Assembly (NCBI RefSeq): GCF_017355165.1
Contig: NZ_JADILK010000044.1
Coordinates: 1 to 36,932 of the forward strand
From: Bacillus sp. SD075
GTDB lineage: Bacteria > Bacillota > Bacilli > Bacillales > DSM-1321
Reading direction: 5' to 3'
DNA length: 36,932 nt
The notes beneath the pieces are model-generated. The model was not told the DNA's origin. It made no database searches and worked only from the letters and a program-made list of their open reading frames with translations. The position numbers were made by a program, and so were the translations under genes. This document shows positions 24,910 to 32,455 of this stretch, piece by piece. Within the stretch, counting starts at the first letter, position 1. Every line of letters starts with the position of its first letter.

Positions 24910-24990
24910 AAGTATGAAAATAGAAGAGAGGAACAGGTTCATGTTGGTTCGCTTGAAAAAAGCTTGATCTCCATAACATGTTTCAATGAA

Positions 24991-25051
24991 GGCTCTTACT
25001 TTTTCACACTTTCTTCCTGCGGCTGAAAGTGTAAAAAGGTAAGGGCTTTTT
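24991..25051 (+). terminator. Riboswitch-controlled terminator
   Basis: A long stem pairs GGCTCTTAC...ACACTTTC (24991-25013) with GAAAGTGT...GTAAGGGC (25025-25046), followed by TTTTT. Confidence 0.8.
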
Positions 25052-25099
25052 ATATAAAAAAAACGAATGGGAAATAATATACCCAAAGGGGATGAAAGC

Positions 25100-26293
25100 A
25101 TGTATTTCTTATTGAATATACTAGGTGTTTTAGTTGTAATGGGCATCGTTTACCTATGTTCACCTAATAAAAGGAACGTTAAATGGAAAGCCATTCTTAC
25201 CTTGCTTGTTCTAGAATTTCTTATCACATGGTTCATGTTATCCACTAAAATTGGTGCATGGGTTATCAATCTGATCGCTTCATTCTTCACCTGGTTGATT
25301 GAATGTGCTAATGAAGGGATTTCTTTTGTCTTTCCTTCACTTATGGCAAATGAACAAGTGGATTTCTTTTTCAGCGCATTGATGCCAATTATCTTCATTA
25401 TCACGTTTTTTGATGTCTTATCTTATTTCGGTATACTTACCTGGATCATCGATAAAGTGGGGTGGCTCATCTCAAAAGTATCCGGTTTGCCAAAACTTGA
25501 GAGTTTCTTTTCGATTCAGATGATGTTCCTAGGAAATACCGAGGCACTTGCTGTTCTCCGCCTTCAACTGAGTGCGATTAAGGATCAGCGCCTTTTGACA
25601 TTTGGAATCATGAGCATGAGCAGCATCAGTGGTTCAATCATTGGAGCCTACCTGTCCATGGTACCGGCAACCTATGTTTTTGTAGCGATACCTTTGAACT
25701 GCTTAAATGCCTTGCTGATAGCCAACATGCTGAATCCCGTCGATGTCAGTAAAGCAGAAGACGTCGTTTATGTACCTTCTAAAGAGGAACGTAAAGATTT
25801 CTTTTCCACCATTTCCAACAGTATGTTGGTTGGGGCCAAAATGGTCTTCGTCATCATGGCAATGGTTATCGGCTATGTGGCGTTAACGGCGAGCGTAAAC
25901 GGCATTTTCGGTTTCTTTGTGGATGGTTTGACGATTCAAAAGATTTTCTCTGTCATTTTTAGTCCATTTGCATTCCTGCTTGGACTATCTGGACATGATG
26001 CCATGTACGTCGCTCAATTGATGGGAATCAAGCTTGCCACAAATGAGTTCGTCGCCTTGCTCGATTTAAAAGATAAAGTCAGTACACTGTCTCCGCATAC
26101 AGTTGCTGTGGCCGTCACTTATCTGACGTCATTTGCCAACTTCAGTACAGTGGGGATGATTTATGGAACATTCAATTCCATCCTCAATGATGAGAAGTCG
26201 AACATTATCGGAAGGAATGTTTGGAAGCTGCTGCTTAGCGGGATGGCTGTTTCCTTACTAAGTGCCATGGTCGTTGGATTATTCGTTTGGTGA
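25100..26293 (+). CDS. nupG: Concentrative purine nucleoside transporter NupG-like
   Basis: A 397-residue membrane protein of the concentrative nucleoside transporter family (NupC/NupG). The conserved blocks are QMMFLGNTEALAVLRLQL, MSSISGSIIGAYLSM and the late SFANFSTVGMIYG, which contains the N-F-S substrate residues. It probably uses a proton or sodium gradient to import guanosine and inosine. The start at 25100 follows AAAGGGGAT by seven bases; a longer frame from 25067 begins just past the terminator. B. subtilis nupG is also under a guanine riboswitch, which supports the assignment over the pyrimidine NupC. Confidence 0.93.
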   Translation: MYFLLNILGVLVVMGIVYLCSPNKRNVKWKAILTLLVLEFLITWFMLSTKIGAWVINLIASFFTWLIECANEGISFVFPSLMANEQVDFFFSALMPIIFIITFFDVLSYFGILTWIIDKVGWLISKVSGLPKLESFFSIQMMFLGNTEALAVLRLQLSAIKDQRLLTFGIMSMSSISGSIIGAYLSMVPATYVFVAIPLNCLNALLIANMLNPVDVSKAEDVVYVPSKEERKDFFSTISNSMLVGAKMVFVIMAMVIGYVALTASVNGIFGFFVDGLTIQKIFSVIFSPFAFLLGLSGHDAMYVAQLMGIKLATNEFVALLDLKDKVSTLSPHTVAVAVTYLTSFANFSTVGMIYGTFNSILNDEKSNIIGRNVWKLLLSGMAVSLLSAMVVGLFVW

Positions 26294-26303
26294 TTTAAAA
26301 CAG

Positions 26304-26337
26304 GGGCATCCATTTTTATAAATGGATGCCCTCTTTT
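26304..26337 (+). terminator. Terminator of nupG-type gene
   Basis: A 12-bp perfect stem (26304-26315 with 26320-26331) followed by TCTTTT. Confidence 0.85.
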
Positions 26338-26342
26338 GTATG

Positions 26343-26379
26343 AAAAAGCTGTGCTGGGTTTTCCCATGCACAGCTTTTT
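26343..26379. terminator. Bidirectional terminator
   Basis: AAAAAGCTGTGC (26343-26354) pairs with GCACAGCTTTTT (26368-26379). It lies just past the stop of the minus-strand CAP-domain gene. Confidence 0.85.
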
Positions 26380-26382
26380 GCT

Positions 26383-27528
26383 TTATTTCGTCAAATAGTT
26401 CTCCGTATAAAATGGTTTATTTTCCTCATCGAAGGCAACTCCGACACCGAGCGATTCATAATCCTTCTGTAATTTGTTTTCCCTGTGTCCAATGGAATTC
26501 ATTAGGCCTTCATGGGCAAAGATACTGCTATTCTGACCGGCAGCCAGATTTTCCCCCGCCATTCGAAAATTGATTTTGTCATCTTCCATCCGGTCGAAGG
26601 GGGATTCTCCTTCAAGATTTGTATGGTTGAAGTACTGATTCACGGCCATATCTGCACTATGATCCTGTGCAGTGACCTTCACTTGTTTATCCCATGTAAG
26701 CACGGAGAGATCATGATTGATCCGTGATGCATTGGTCAAATCGAATAATTGATATTCAAAGCCCTTCTTTAATCCGGGGCCGGCTTCTGCAAAATAGGAG
26801 CTTTTTTGCTTTTCAAGTTTTTCGTCGATGATTTGGATGGCTGTGACTGTATTTTTCTCATGTTTGTCATAAAAAATGGTCACATAGCTATTATCCAGTT
26901 CAAACATATCGTATTCTCCGCTATCACTTCGAATCTGGTAATAGACGTTACCTTTAAGCAGTTTGGTTACAGGATCCCCCAATTTTCCAGTCACAGTTTC
27001 TTTGGGAGTGCCGCGTTTTATTCCTTCCTTTGAGGAAATCAAATCTTGGTTCGTATATAAACCAACAACTTTATTATTTTTATCGTAGGCAACCATGAAG
27101 AAGTTTTGGTAATTTTCGTGATAGGCAAACCAGTCTACACCATATTCATTCCGCGTATTCCGCTTAGCTTCATCAGCCATTTTTTCTACATCATCTTTCG
27201 TATCGCCCATTTCGATATTACGGACTGAGAATGATGCTTCAGCAGGTGTTTCCAGTGCTGGTGTTTCCACTTTTTCCGTTTCCTGCGATTCTTTTTCAGA
27301 AGCGGTATCCAATGTTTCCGTCAGCGATCCAATCAGGCTGCTTACTCCAGTACTCAGTTTTTCCAAGGCAGTCGAAATCTCAGGCCCGTTTATAAAGGAG
27401 CGAACATCGGATGCAAAGGCACCAATCCCCGCTTTGATCCCAGACTCCTGAATATCCTTACCATATCCATACCAAATCCCACTGAGGAGTAGGAGTATGA
27501 GGACCACAATATTAAACAATTTCCGCAA
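26383..27528 (-). CDS. CAP-domain protein, YlbC-like
   Basis: About 381 residues. An N-terminal membrane helix (about 5-22) anchors or exports the protein, followed by a Ser/Thr/Glu-rich linker (about 45-100). Next comes the CAP-associated N-terminal domain (about 100-250, with YGVDWFAYH and two GTPKETVTGKLGDP-like motifs). The CAP/SCP domain ends the protein (about 260-381, with FDLTNASRINHDLSVLTWD, HSADMAVNQYFNHTN, AGENLAAG and SIGHRENKL). It is the architecture of B. subtilis YlbC, of unknown role outside the cell. I prefer the TTG at 27528, seven bases after GGAG, to a GTG at 27537 that touches that site. It is 39 bases after a small membrane protein gene. Confidence 0.88.
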   Translation of the reverse strand: MRKLFNIVVLILLLLSGIWYGYGKDIQESGIKAGIGAFASDVRSFINGPEISTALEKLSTGVSSLIGSLTETLDTASEKESQETEKVETPALETPAEASFSVRNIEMGDTKDDVEKMADEAKRNTRNEYGVDWFAYHENYQNFFMVAYDKNNKVVGLYTNQDLISSKEGIKRGTPKETVTGKLGDPVTKLLKGNVYYQIRSDSGEYDMFELDNSYVTIFYDKHEKNTVTAIQIIDEKLEKQKSSYFAEAGPGLKKGFEYQLFDLTNASRINHDLSVLTWDKQVKVTAQDHSADMAVNQYFNHTNLEGESPFDRMEDDKINFRMAGENLAAGQNSSIFAHEGLMNSIGHRENKLQKDYESLGVGVAFDEENKPFYTENYLTK

Positions 27529-27567
27529 ATCGTTCACTCCTGCTCTATCTAGGATATAGAATCCCGA

Positions 27568-27879
27568 TTATTGAAAGATCGGCTGTAGCATACTTAAGGC
27601 AGGTGGGGCACATAACAAAAACAGTGAACACAGAATGAGTATTCGTGAGACCATTTTTGGAAGCTTTTCCTTCCCTTTTCCCGAATACCAGCCACTGAAC
27701 TGAAGTTTATTTCTATACCAGACGAATAATAAAATCAGGATCGCAATCGAGCCTAGCCAGCCATACTGATTCATATTAACTCCTAAGTTTATATATATGC
27801 CGTTTACAATGGCCGAAATGATTGCTCCGGCTATCCCGACAATGAATATGATGCGTAACAATTCTAATAAGACCCTCAT
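27568..27879 (-). CDS. Small membrane protein, unknown
   Basis: A 103-residue protein with three membrane helices (about 5-28, 39-55 and 79-99) and a basic loop (YRNKLQFSGWYSGKGKEKLPK) between the second and third. An AAGGAG site precedes the ATG by six bases. It lies upstream of the CAP-domain gene on the same strand and is probably co-transcribed. I recognise no family. Confidence 0.7.
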   Translation of the reverse strand: MRVLLELLRIIFIVGIAGAIISAIVNGIYINLGVNMNQYGWLGSIAILILLFVWYRNKLQFSGWYSGKGKEKLPKMVSRILILCSLFLLCAPPALSMLQPIFQ

Positions 27880-28042
27880 ATGTCACTCCTTGGTTTTACC
27901 ATTATACTTCTTCTTTTACAAAATAAAAATTTTAATGATGTGTTATTACATATTATACCGAAAAGAAGATGCCAAAAAGAAGGAGGGGAATAAAACGGAT
28001 GGTACGACGGTGAAATTTATTTAGGAGAATTCATTATAAACC

Positions 28043-28076
28043 AAAAAAGATTAGCCACTTCGAGCTAATCTTTTTT
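28043..28076. terminator. Bidirectional terminator after HxlR gene
   Basis: AAAAAAGATTAGC (28043-28055) pairs with GCTAATCTTTTTT (28064-28076). It lies nine bases past the HxlR gene's stop. Confidence 0.85.
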
Positions 28077-28084
28077 GTTTGGAA

Positions 28085-28465
28085 TTACTTCAATTGATCG
28101 TTCAATACACTTTCCTCGAGAACGGAAAACTTATCTCCATACACTCTGGTTATGTGATTTTCCCCCCACGTACACAGTGCGGATAGGATGCTTTCCAGGC
28201 TTTGTCCATACTCACTTAGTTCATATTCCACTTTTGGAGGGACTTGGTTGTAAACGATCCGATTGATGACACCGTCCTGTTCCAGCTCCCGCAATTGTTG
28301 GGTCAACATTTTTTGGGTAATGTTTGGCATAAGGCGCTTCAATTCACTAGTCCGCTTTTTTCCGTGGGTCAGATGGCAGAGGATTACGCATTTCCACTTC
28401 CCGCCCAGCACTTCCAGAGTTGCTTCAACTGATATATTGTACTTCTTTTTTTGCATGGTTTGCAT
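28085..28465 (-). CDS. HxlR family transcriptional regulator
   Basis: A 126-residue winged-helix regulator. The family blocks are VLGGKWKCVILCHL (about 19-32) and LKRLMPNITQKMLTQQLRELEQDG (about 42-65), with the wing at VPPKVEYELSEYG. Some Bacillus members (YodB, CatR) sense quinones or aldehydes through cysteines. C26, C30 and one near residue 106 are possible sensors, but no Cys6 like that of YodB is seen. AAGGAG lies three bases before the first ATG (28465) and twelve before the second (28456), so the start is uncertain by three codons. It is divergent from an MFS exporter, its probable target. Confidence 0.9.
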   Translation of the reverse strand: MQTMQKKKYNISVEATLEVLGGKWKCVILCHLTHGKKRTSELKRLMPNITQKMLTQQLRELEQDGVINRIVYNQVPPKVEYELSEYGQSLESILSALCTWGENHITRVYGDKFSVLEESVLNDQLK

Positions 28466-28504
28466 ACTCTCCTTATTTTATAGGAACTTTAAGGTGCCTA
28501 TATT

Positions 28505-28521
28505 ACTTTAAAGTACGTACT
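28505..28521. promoter_or_regulatory. Overlapping palindromes between HxlR and MFS genes
   Basis: ACTTTAAAGT (28505-28514) and AGTACGTACT (28512-28521) overlap. They lie in the 180-base divergent gap, 40 bases from the HxlR start. The sequence is like AGTA/TACT-rich HxlR sites. An HxlR binding role is inferred. Confidence 0.5.
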
Positions 28522-28645
28522 GTTTTTTATTTGTATTATATCTCATAATAACATTTGCACACCGAATTCCACTGTACCATTAATTAAAAAAAGTTGCTTA
28601 GGCAATTTCAATGATAGTACAAAACGACGAGAAGGAGAAGAGGAT

Positions 28646-29851
28646 ATGATTTCAAGTAAAAATAGAAGTACATGGGCATTGCTGGCTTTAGCAATCAGTG
28701 CCTTTGCGATTGGAACAACTGAGTTCATCAGCGTGGGATTATTACCACTCATTTCTAAAGATTTACACATTACAGTGACGACGGCGGGATTGACGGTATC
28801 CTTATACGCCTTAGGAGTCATGTTCGGGGCACCTATCCTGACATCCCTGACATCGAATATGTCGCGAAAGACTTTATTGCTTTGGATAATGGTCGTGTTC
28901 ATTGCCGGAAATGCATTAGCGGCATCTGCCACTACGGTCGGTGTATTATTGATCGCACGTGTTATTTCAGCGCTTGCACATGGTATCTTCATGTCAATCG
29001 GCGCTACGATAGCGGCAGATTTGGTCCCTGAAAACAGGCGGGCGAGTGCCATCGCCATCATGTTTACAGGCCTGACGGTGGCAACGGTGACCGGAGTTCC
29101 TTTTGGAACCTTCATCGGTCAGCAATTCGGCTGGAGATTCGCTTTCATCATCATTGTGGCAATCGGCTTGATTGCTTTTATAGGGAACGGCATCTTAGTT
29201 CCATCCGATTTAAGAAAAGCTGCACGGACCACGTTCCGTGACCAAATCAACTTGGTGACGAATGGCAGATTGCTGCTGGTATTCATCATTACAGCGTTAG
29301 GGTATGGAGGTACATTCGTTGTCTTCACGTACCTGTCACCATTACTTCAGGAAGTGACAGGGTTTAAAGAAGGAACGGTGGCCTTGATTTTGCTAGTATA
29401 TGGAGTAGCTATAGCAATAGGAAATACTCTTGGCGGGAAATTAGCCAATCGCAATCCTATTAATGCCCTATTTTATATGTTTCTTATACAGGCCATTGTA
29501 CTTGTGGTCTTGACTTTCACGGCACCATTCAAGGTAGCTGGTTTAATTACGATCATTTTAATGGGGTTGTTTGCATTCATGAATGTTCCGGGGCTTCAAG
29601 TGTATGTCGTCATGTTAGCGGAGCGTTTCGTGCCGAGTGCAGTGGACGTGGCGTCAGCCATCAATATTGCAGCCTTCAATGCAGGAATCGCCATTGGCGC
29701 CTACTTAGGAGGGATGATTACGGATTCGATCGGACTGATCCATACGGCGTGGATAGGTGGAGTCATGGTGTTTGCAGCAGTGATTTTAACAGGCTGGAGC
29801 CGGGCCTTGGAAAGTAAAGACCGAAACAAGGGAATGGACAAACCAGTATAG
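28646..29851 (+). CDS. MFS exporter, DHA1 (AraJ/YdhP-like)
   Basis: A 401-residue, 12-helix major facilitator of the drug/sugar-efflux DHA1 group. The opening ALAISAFAIGTTEFISVGLLP is the mark of this AraJ/YdhP/YbcL branch, and the helix 4-5 region reads RVISALAHGIFMSIGATIAADLVPENRR. AAGGAG plus GAGG lie before the ATG. It is divergent from the HxlR regulator and followed by two reductases, suggesting export of a toxic small molecule or its reduced product. The substrate is unknown. Confidence 0.88.
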   Translation: MISSKNRSTWALLALAISAFAIGTTEFISVGLLPLISKDLHITVTTAGLTVSLYALGVMFGAPILTSLTSNMSRKTLLLWIMVVFIAGNALAASATTVGVLLIARVISALAHGIFMSIGATIAADLVPENRRASAIAIMFTGLTVATVTGVPFGTFIGQQFGWRFAFIIIVAIGLIAFIGNGILVPSDLRKAARTTFRDQINLVTNGRLLLVFIITALGYGGTFVVFTYLSPLLQEVTGFKEGTVALILLVYGVAIAIGNTLGGKLANRNPINALFYMFLIQAIVLVVLTFTAPFKVAGLITIILMGLFAFMNVPGLQVYVVMLAERFVPSAVDVASAINIAAFNAGIAIGAYLGGMITDSIGLIHTAWIGGVMVFAAVILTGWSRALESKDRNKGMDKPV

Positions 29852-29897
29852 GATTAAAATAGTGATGCATGTTAGAAAAAGAATGCGATGCGTTTAG

Positions 29898-29976
29898 AGT
29901 ATCAAAAACCAAGTATCATTGCATCCCTTCAGCGAATGGGGAAGGTTCCTTGAAGGGATGTAATGATACCGATACT
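29898..29976. promoter_or_regulatory. Long inverted repeat before aldo/keto reductase gene
   Basis: A 19-bp stem (29913-29931 with 29951-29969, one G-T pair), extended by AGTATC/GATACT outside (29898-29903 with 29971-29976). No T tract follows, so it is a poor terminator. TTGAAG (29950-29955), 17 bases and TACTTT (29973-29978) form a possible promoter that overlaps the right arm. The repeat may be an operator or an mRNA end structure. Confidence 0.5.
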
Positions 29977-30033
29977 TTAGTGCATTACAATCTATGAGAA
30001 CAAATTAAGGGAAAATTTGGAGGTAAAGTGATA

Positions 30034-30876
30034 ATGGTGGGAAATTTACAAGATACAACAACATTGCATAACGGCATTAAAATGCCTTGGTTCGGATTGG
30101 GCGTATTTAAGGTGGAAGAAGGACCGGAGTTGGTAAATGCAGTTAAAGTGGCCATTAAACATGGGTATCGCAGTATCGATACGGCTGCCATTTATGAAAA
30201 TGAAGAAGGGGTTGGACAAGGGATCCGTGAGGGCTTAAAAGAAGCAGGAATCTCAAGGGAAGACTTATTCGTTACATCAAAAGTCTGGAATGCAGATTTG
30301 GGATATGAATCGACAATTGCCGCTTACGAAAAAAGCTTAAAGAAACTTGGCTTGGAGTACTTGGATTTATACCTTATCCATTGGCCAGTGGAAGGAAAAT
30401 ATAAAGAAGCTTGGAGAGCATTGGAAACTCTTTATAAAGAAGGAAAAGTGAAAGCGATCGGTGTGAGCAATTTCCAGATTCACCATCTTAAAGATTTAAT
30501 GGAAGATGCAGAGGTTAAGCCGATGGTCAATCAAGTAGAATGCCATCCGCGGTTAACTCAAAAAGAAGTTCTGGCCTTTTGTAAGGAACAAGGAATACAA
30601 CTTGAAGCATGGTCTCCTTTGATGCAAGGTGAACTTCTGGATAATGACGTATTACAAGCAATTGCAACCAAGCACGGGAAATCTGTTGCACAAGTCATAT
30701 TACGCTGGGATTTACAAAATGGGATTGTAACGATTCCGAAATCCACTAAAGAACATCGTATTGTAGAAAACTCATCTGTATTCGATTTCGAACTGAAGGA
30801 AGAAGAAATGAACCGGATTGATGGATTGAATCAGAATCACCGTGTTGGTCCAGATCCTGATAATTTCGACTTTTAA
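30034..30876 (+). CDS. yvgN: Aldo/keto reductase, YvgN (glyoxal reductase)-like
   Basis: A 280-residue NADPH-dependent reductase. The catalytic tetrad is visible as D49 and Y54 (SIDTAAIYENEEGVG), K83 (TSKVW) and H116 (LIHWP). GIVTIPKSTKEHRI is the NADPH-binding block near the end. Opening TLHNGIKMPWFGLGVFKV matches B. subtilis YvgN and YtbE, which reduce methylglyoxal and other aldehydes. The ATG at 30034 is ten bases after GGAGG; the in-frame GTG at 30028 is too near. With the HxlR/MFS pair and the YqjM-like enzyme it suggests carbonyl detoxification. Confidence 0.9.
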   Translation: MVGNLQDTTTLHNGIKMPWFGLGVFKVEEGPELVNAVKVAIKHGYRSIDTAAIYENEEGVGQGIREGLKEAGISREDLFVTSKVWNADLGYESTIAAYEKSLKKLGLEYLDLYLIHWPVEGKYKEAWRALETLYKEGKVKAIGVSNFQIHHLKDLMEDAEVKPMVNQVECHPRLTQKEVLAFCKEQGIQLEAWSPLMQGELLDNDVLQAIATKHGKSVAQVILRWDLQNGIVTIPKSTKEHRIVENSSVFDFELKEEEMNRIDGLNQNHRVGPDPDNFDF

Positions 30877-30888
30877 TCACGTATGAAG

Positions 30889-30921
30889 GAGAGGGACGGG
30901 ATATCCGTCTTTCTCTTTTTT
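30889..30921 (+). terminator. Terminator of aldo/keto reductase gene
   Basis: GAGAGGGACGG (30889-30899) pairs with CCGTCTTTCTC (30905-30915, two G-T pairs), followed by T residues. Confidence 0.85.
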
Positions 30922-31005
30922 TATTGGATCTCTACATTGCTGGGATGGAAATGCTGGACCAATATTCGCTGGCGTTTACAATGAAAGCTTCGGAAATCTG
31001 ATTAG

Positions 31006-31034
31006 TTGACACGGCATTACTGAGATGATATAAA
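31006..31034 (+). promoter_or_regulatory. Strong sigma-A promoter of namA
   Basis: TTGACA (31006-31011), a 17-base spacer and TATAAA (31029-31034), nearly the consensus. A palindrome begins at the end of the -10 hexamer. Confidence 0.8.
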
Positions 31035-31050
31035 TGCATGTGCATGCATT
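31033..31050. promoter_or_regulatory. Operator-like palindrome at the namA promoter
   Basis: AATGCATG-TG-CATGCATT, a perfect eight-bp inverted repeat, overlaps the -10 end and the expected transcription start. A repressor here would block this strong promoter. The protein is not identified. Confidence 0.6.
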
Positions 31051-31073
31051 ATATAAAAAAGGAGATAAAAATT

Positions 31074-32102
31074 ATGAATGATTTATTTTCACCTTATCGC
31101 ATAAAAGGACTTGAACTTAAAAATAGGATCGTCATGCCTCCGATGTGCCAATACTCCGTCGAAGCGGAAGATGGTATACCAACAAACTGGCATCAACAGC
31201 ATTATGTAAGCAGGGCAGTGGGCGGCACGGGGCTAATTATAGTTGAAATGACCGATGTGGAGCCTGATGGGCGCATTTCGAATCGCGACCTTGGATTATG
31301 GTCCGATGATCAAATTGAAGCTTTCTCCAACATCGTTAAGGAAGTTCATCAATACGGTGCAAAAATCGGGATACAAATTGCCCATGCAGGCCGTAAAGCG
31401 GAGGATGCCGAAACTCCGGTGGCACCATCAGCCATCGCCTTTGATGACACGTTTAAAACACCAAGAGCTTTAGGAACCGAAGAAGTGAAGGAAATGGTCG
31501 ATAAATTCCGGGCATCGGCCAGAAGGGCTGTTCAAGCGGGATTTGACGTAATTGAATTACATGGTGCACACGGGTATTTAATCCACCAATTCACATCACC
31601 GCTTACGAATAAACGGGATGACGAATATGGAAGGGATCTGACCAAATTCGGCGTGGAAGTCATTAAAGCCGTGAAAAGCGAGATGCCTGCCGATATGCCT
31701 TTAATCATGCGCATTTCTGCAAGGGAATACGTAGAAGGCGGTTATGGTATTGAAGAAAGCATTGCATTTTCACAAGTCTTTAAAGAGGCAGGCGTCGATA
31801 TGTTCCATGTAAGCTCTGGGGGAGAAGGCCCGATTGGAGCGGACGGAAGACCGGGTACGCATGCTAGCTATCAGACGCCGTTAGCCAGGGAAATCAAAAA
31901 AGCTTTGGATATTCCGGTGATTGCTGTAGGTCGACTAGATGATCCGATTCTTGCAAATTCGATCATTGGTAATGAAGAAGCGGATTTGGTTGCTGTCGGC
32001 AGAGGAATGCTTCGAAACCCTTATTGGGCACTGGAGGCATCTAAAGCTTTAAATAAAAAAACGGAGATCCCTAAACAATATCAACTCGGATTTAAGCATT
32101 GA
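31074..32102 (+). CDS. namA: Old yellow enzyme, NADPH dehydrogenase NamA/YqjM
   Basis: A 342-residue FMN enzyme that reduces activated C=C bonds in enones, quinones and nitro compounds. C25 and Y27 in PPMCQYS, and H163 and H166 in ELHGAHGYLIHQF, match YqjM C26, Y28, H164 and H167. VGRGMLRNPYWAL is the FMN phosphate block and arginine-finger region. The ATG at 31074 follows GGAG by nine bases; the earlier frame would start inside the operator. It has its own strong promoter, palindrome and terminator. In B. subtilis the gene responds to electrophiles and peroxide, which fits this neighbourhood. Confidence 0.94.
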   Translation: MNDLFSPYRIKGLELKNRIVMPPMCQYSVEAEDGIPTNWHQQHYVSRAVGGTGLIIVEMTDVEPDGRISNRDLGLWSDDQIEAFSNIVKEVHQYGAKIGIQIAHAGRKAEDAETPVAPSAIAFDDTFKTPRALGTEEVKEMVDKFRASARRAVQAGFDVIELHGAHGYLIHQFTSPLTNKRDDEYGRDLTKFGVEVIKAVKSEMPADMPLIMRISAREYVEGGYGIEESIAFSQVFKEAGVDMFHVSSGGEGPIGADGRPGTHASYQTPLAREIKKALDIPVIAVGRLDDPILANSIIGNEEADLVAVGRGMLRNPYWALEASKALNKKTEIPKQYQLGFKH

Positions 32103-32120
32103 TAATGATCCATTCCTTAA

Positions 32121-32155
32121 AATGCCAGCGAATTTTAGATTCGCTGGCATTTTTA
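32121..32155 (+). terminator. Terminator of namA
   Basis: A 13-bp perfect stem (32121-32133 with 32139-32151) ending in T residues. Confidence 0.88.
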
Positions 32156-32455
32156 CATTCAGGCCAAGTCGTGAATCGTGACTATAGTAGGGATTATTCG
32201 TTGTGACTGAATTTGTATTTATTTAATTAACGTAACTAAATATTAAAATTGAATAGTATGTTGCATTTTTACCGATCGATCAACCGAGAAATTGGCAATA
32301 AAGCCCTAAGAACCATTGCGTGGGCGGTGTTCGTCAAAAAAAAGGTGTAAGCCTTTTCATATGAAATGGAGCGGGATTTCCGTTATGGTTAATGGTGGGA
32401 AATATACACATAAATGGTGTGTTTTAGTCTTCTGAATGAAAGGGGATCGAATAAT
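32156..32455. other. Intergenic leader of the dikinase gene
   Basis: About 300 bases with no gene. Small hairpins are visible (AAAAGG/CCTTTT near 32340-32360; ACACA/TGTGT near 32405-32421). I find no palindrome like the rifamycin-associated element known before some rifamycin-inactivating genes. Confidence 0.5.

Noticed and set aside
24742..25146. 134-codon minus-strand frame
   Set aside because: It lies opposite the guanine riboswitch and the start of the nucleoside transporter gene.
28543..29115. 190-codon minus-strand frame
   Set aside because: It is the antisense shadow of the MFS gene and has the low-complexity look of antisense membrane-protein DNA.
32156..32455. Rifamycin-associated element before the Rph-like gene
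   Set aside because: I looked for the GC-rich inverted repeat known from actinomycetes and Paenibacillus; nothing comparable is present.
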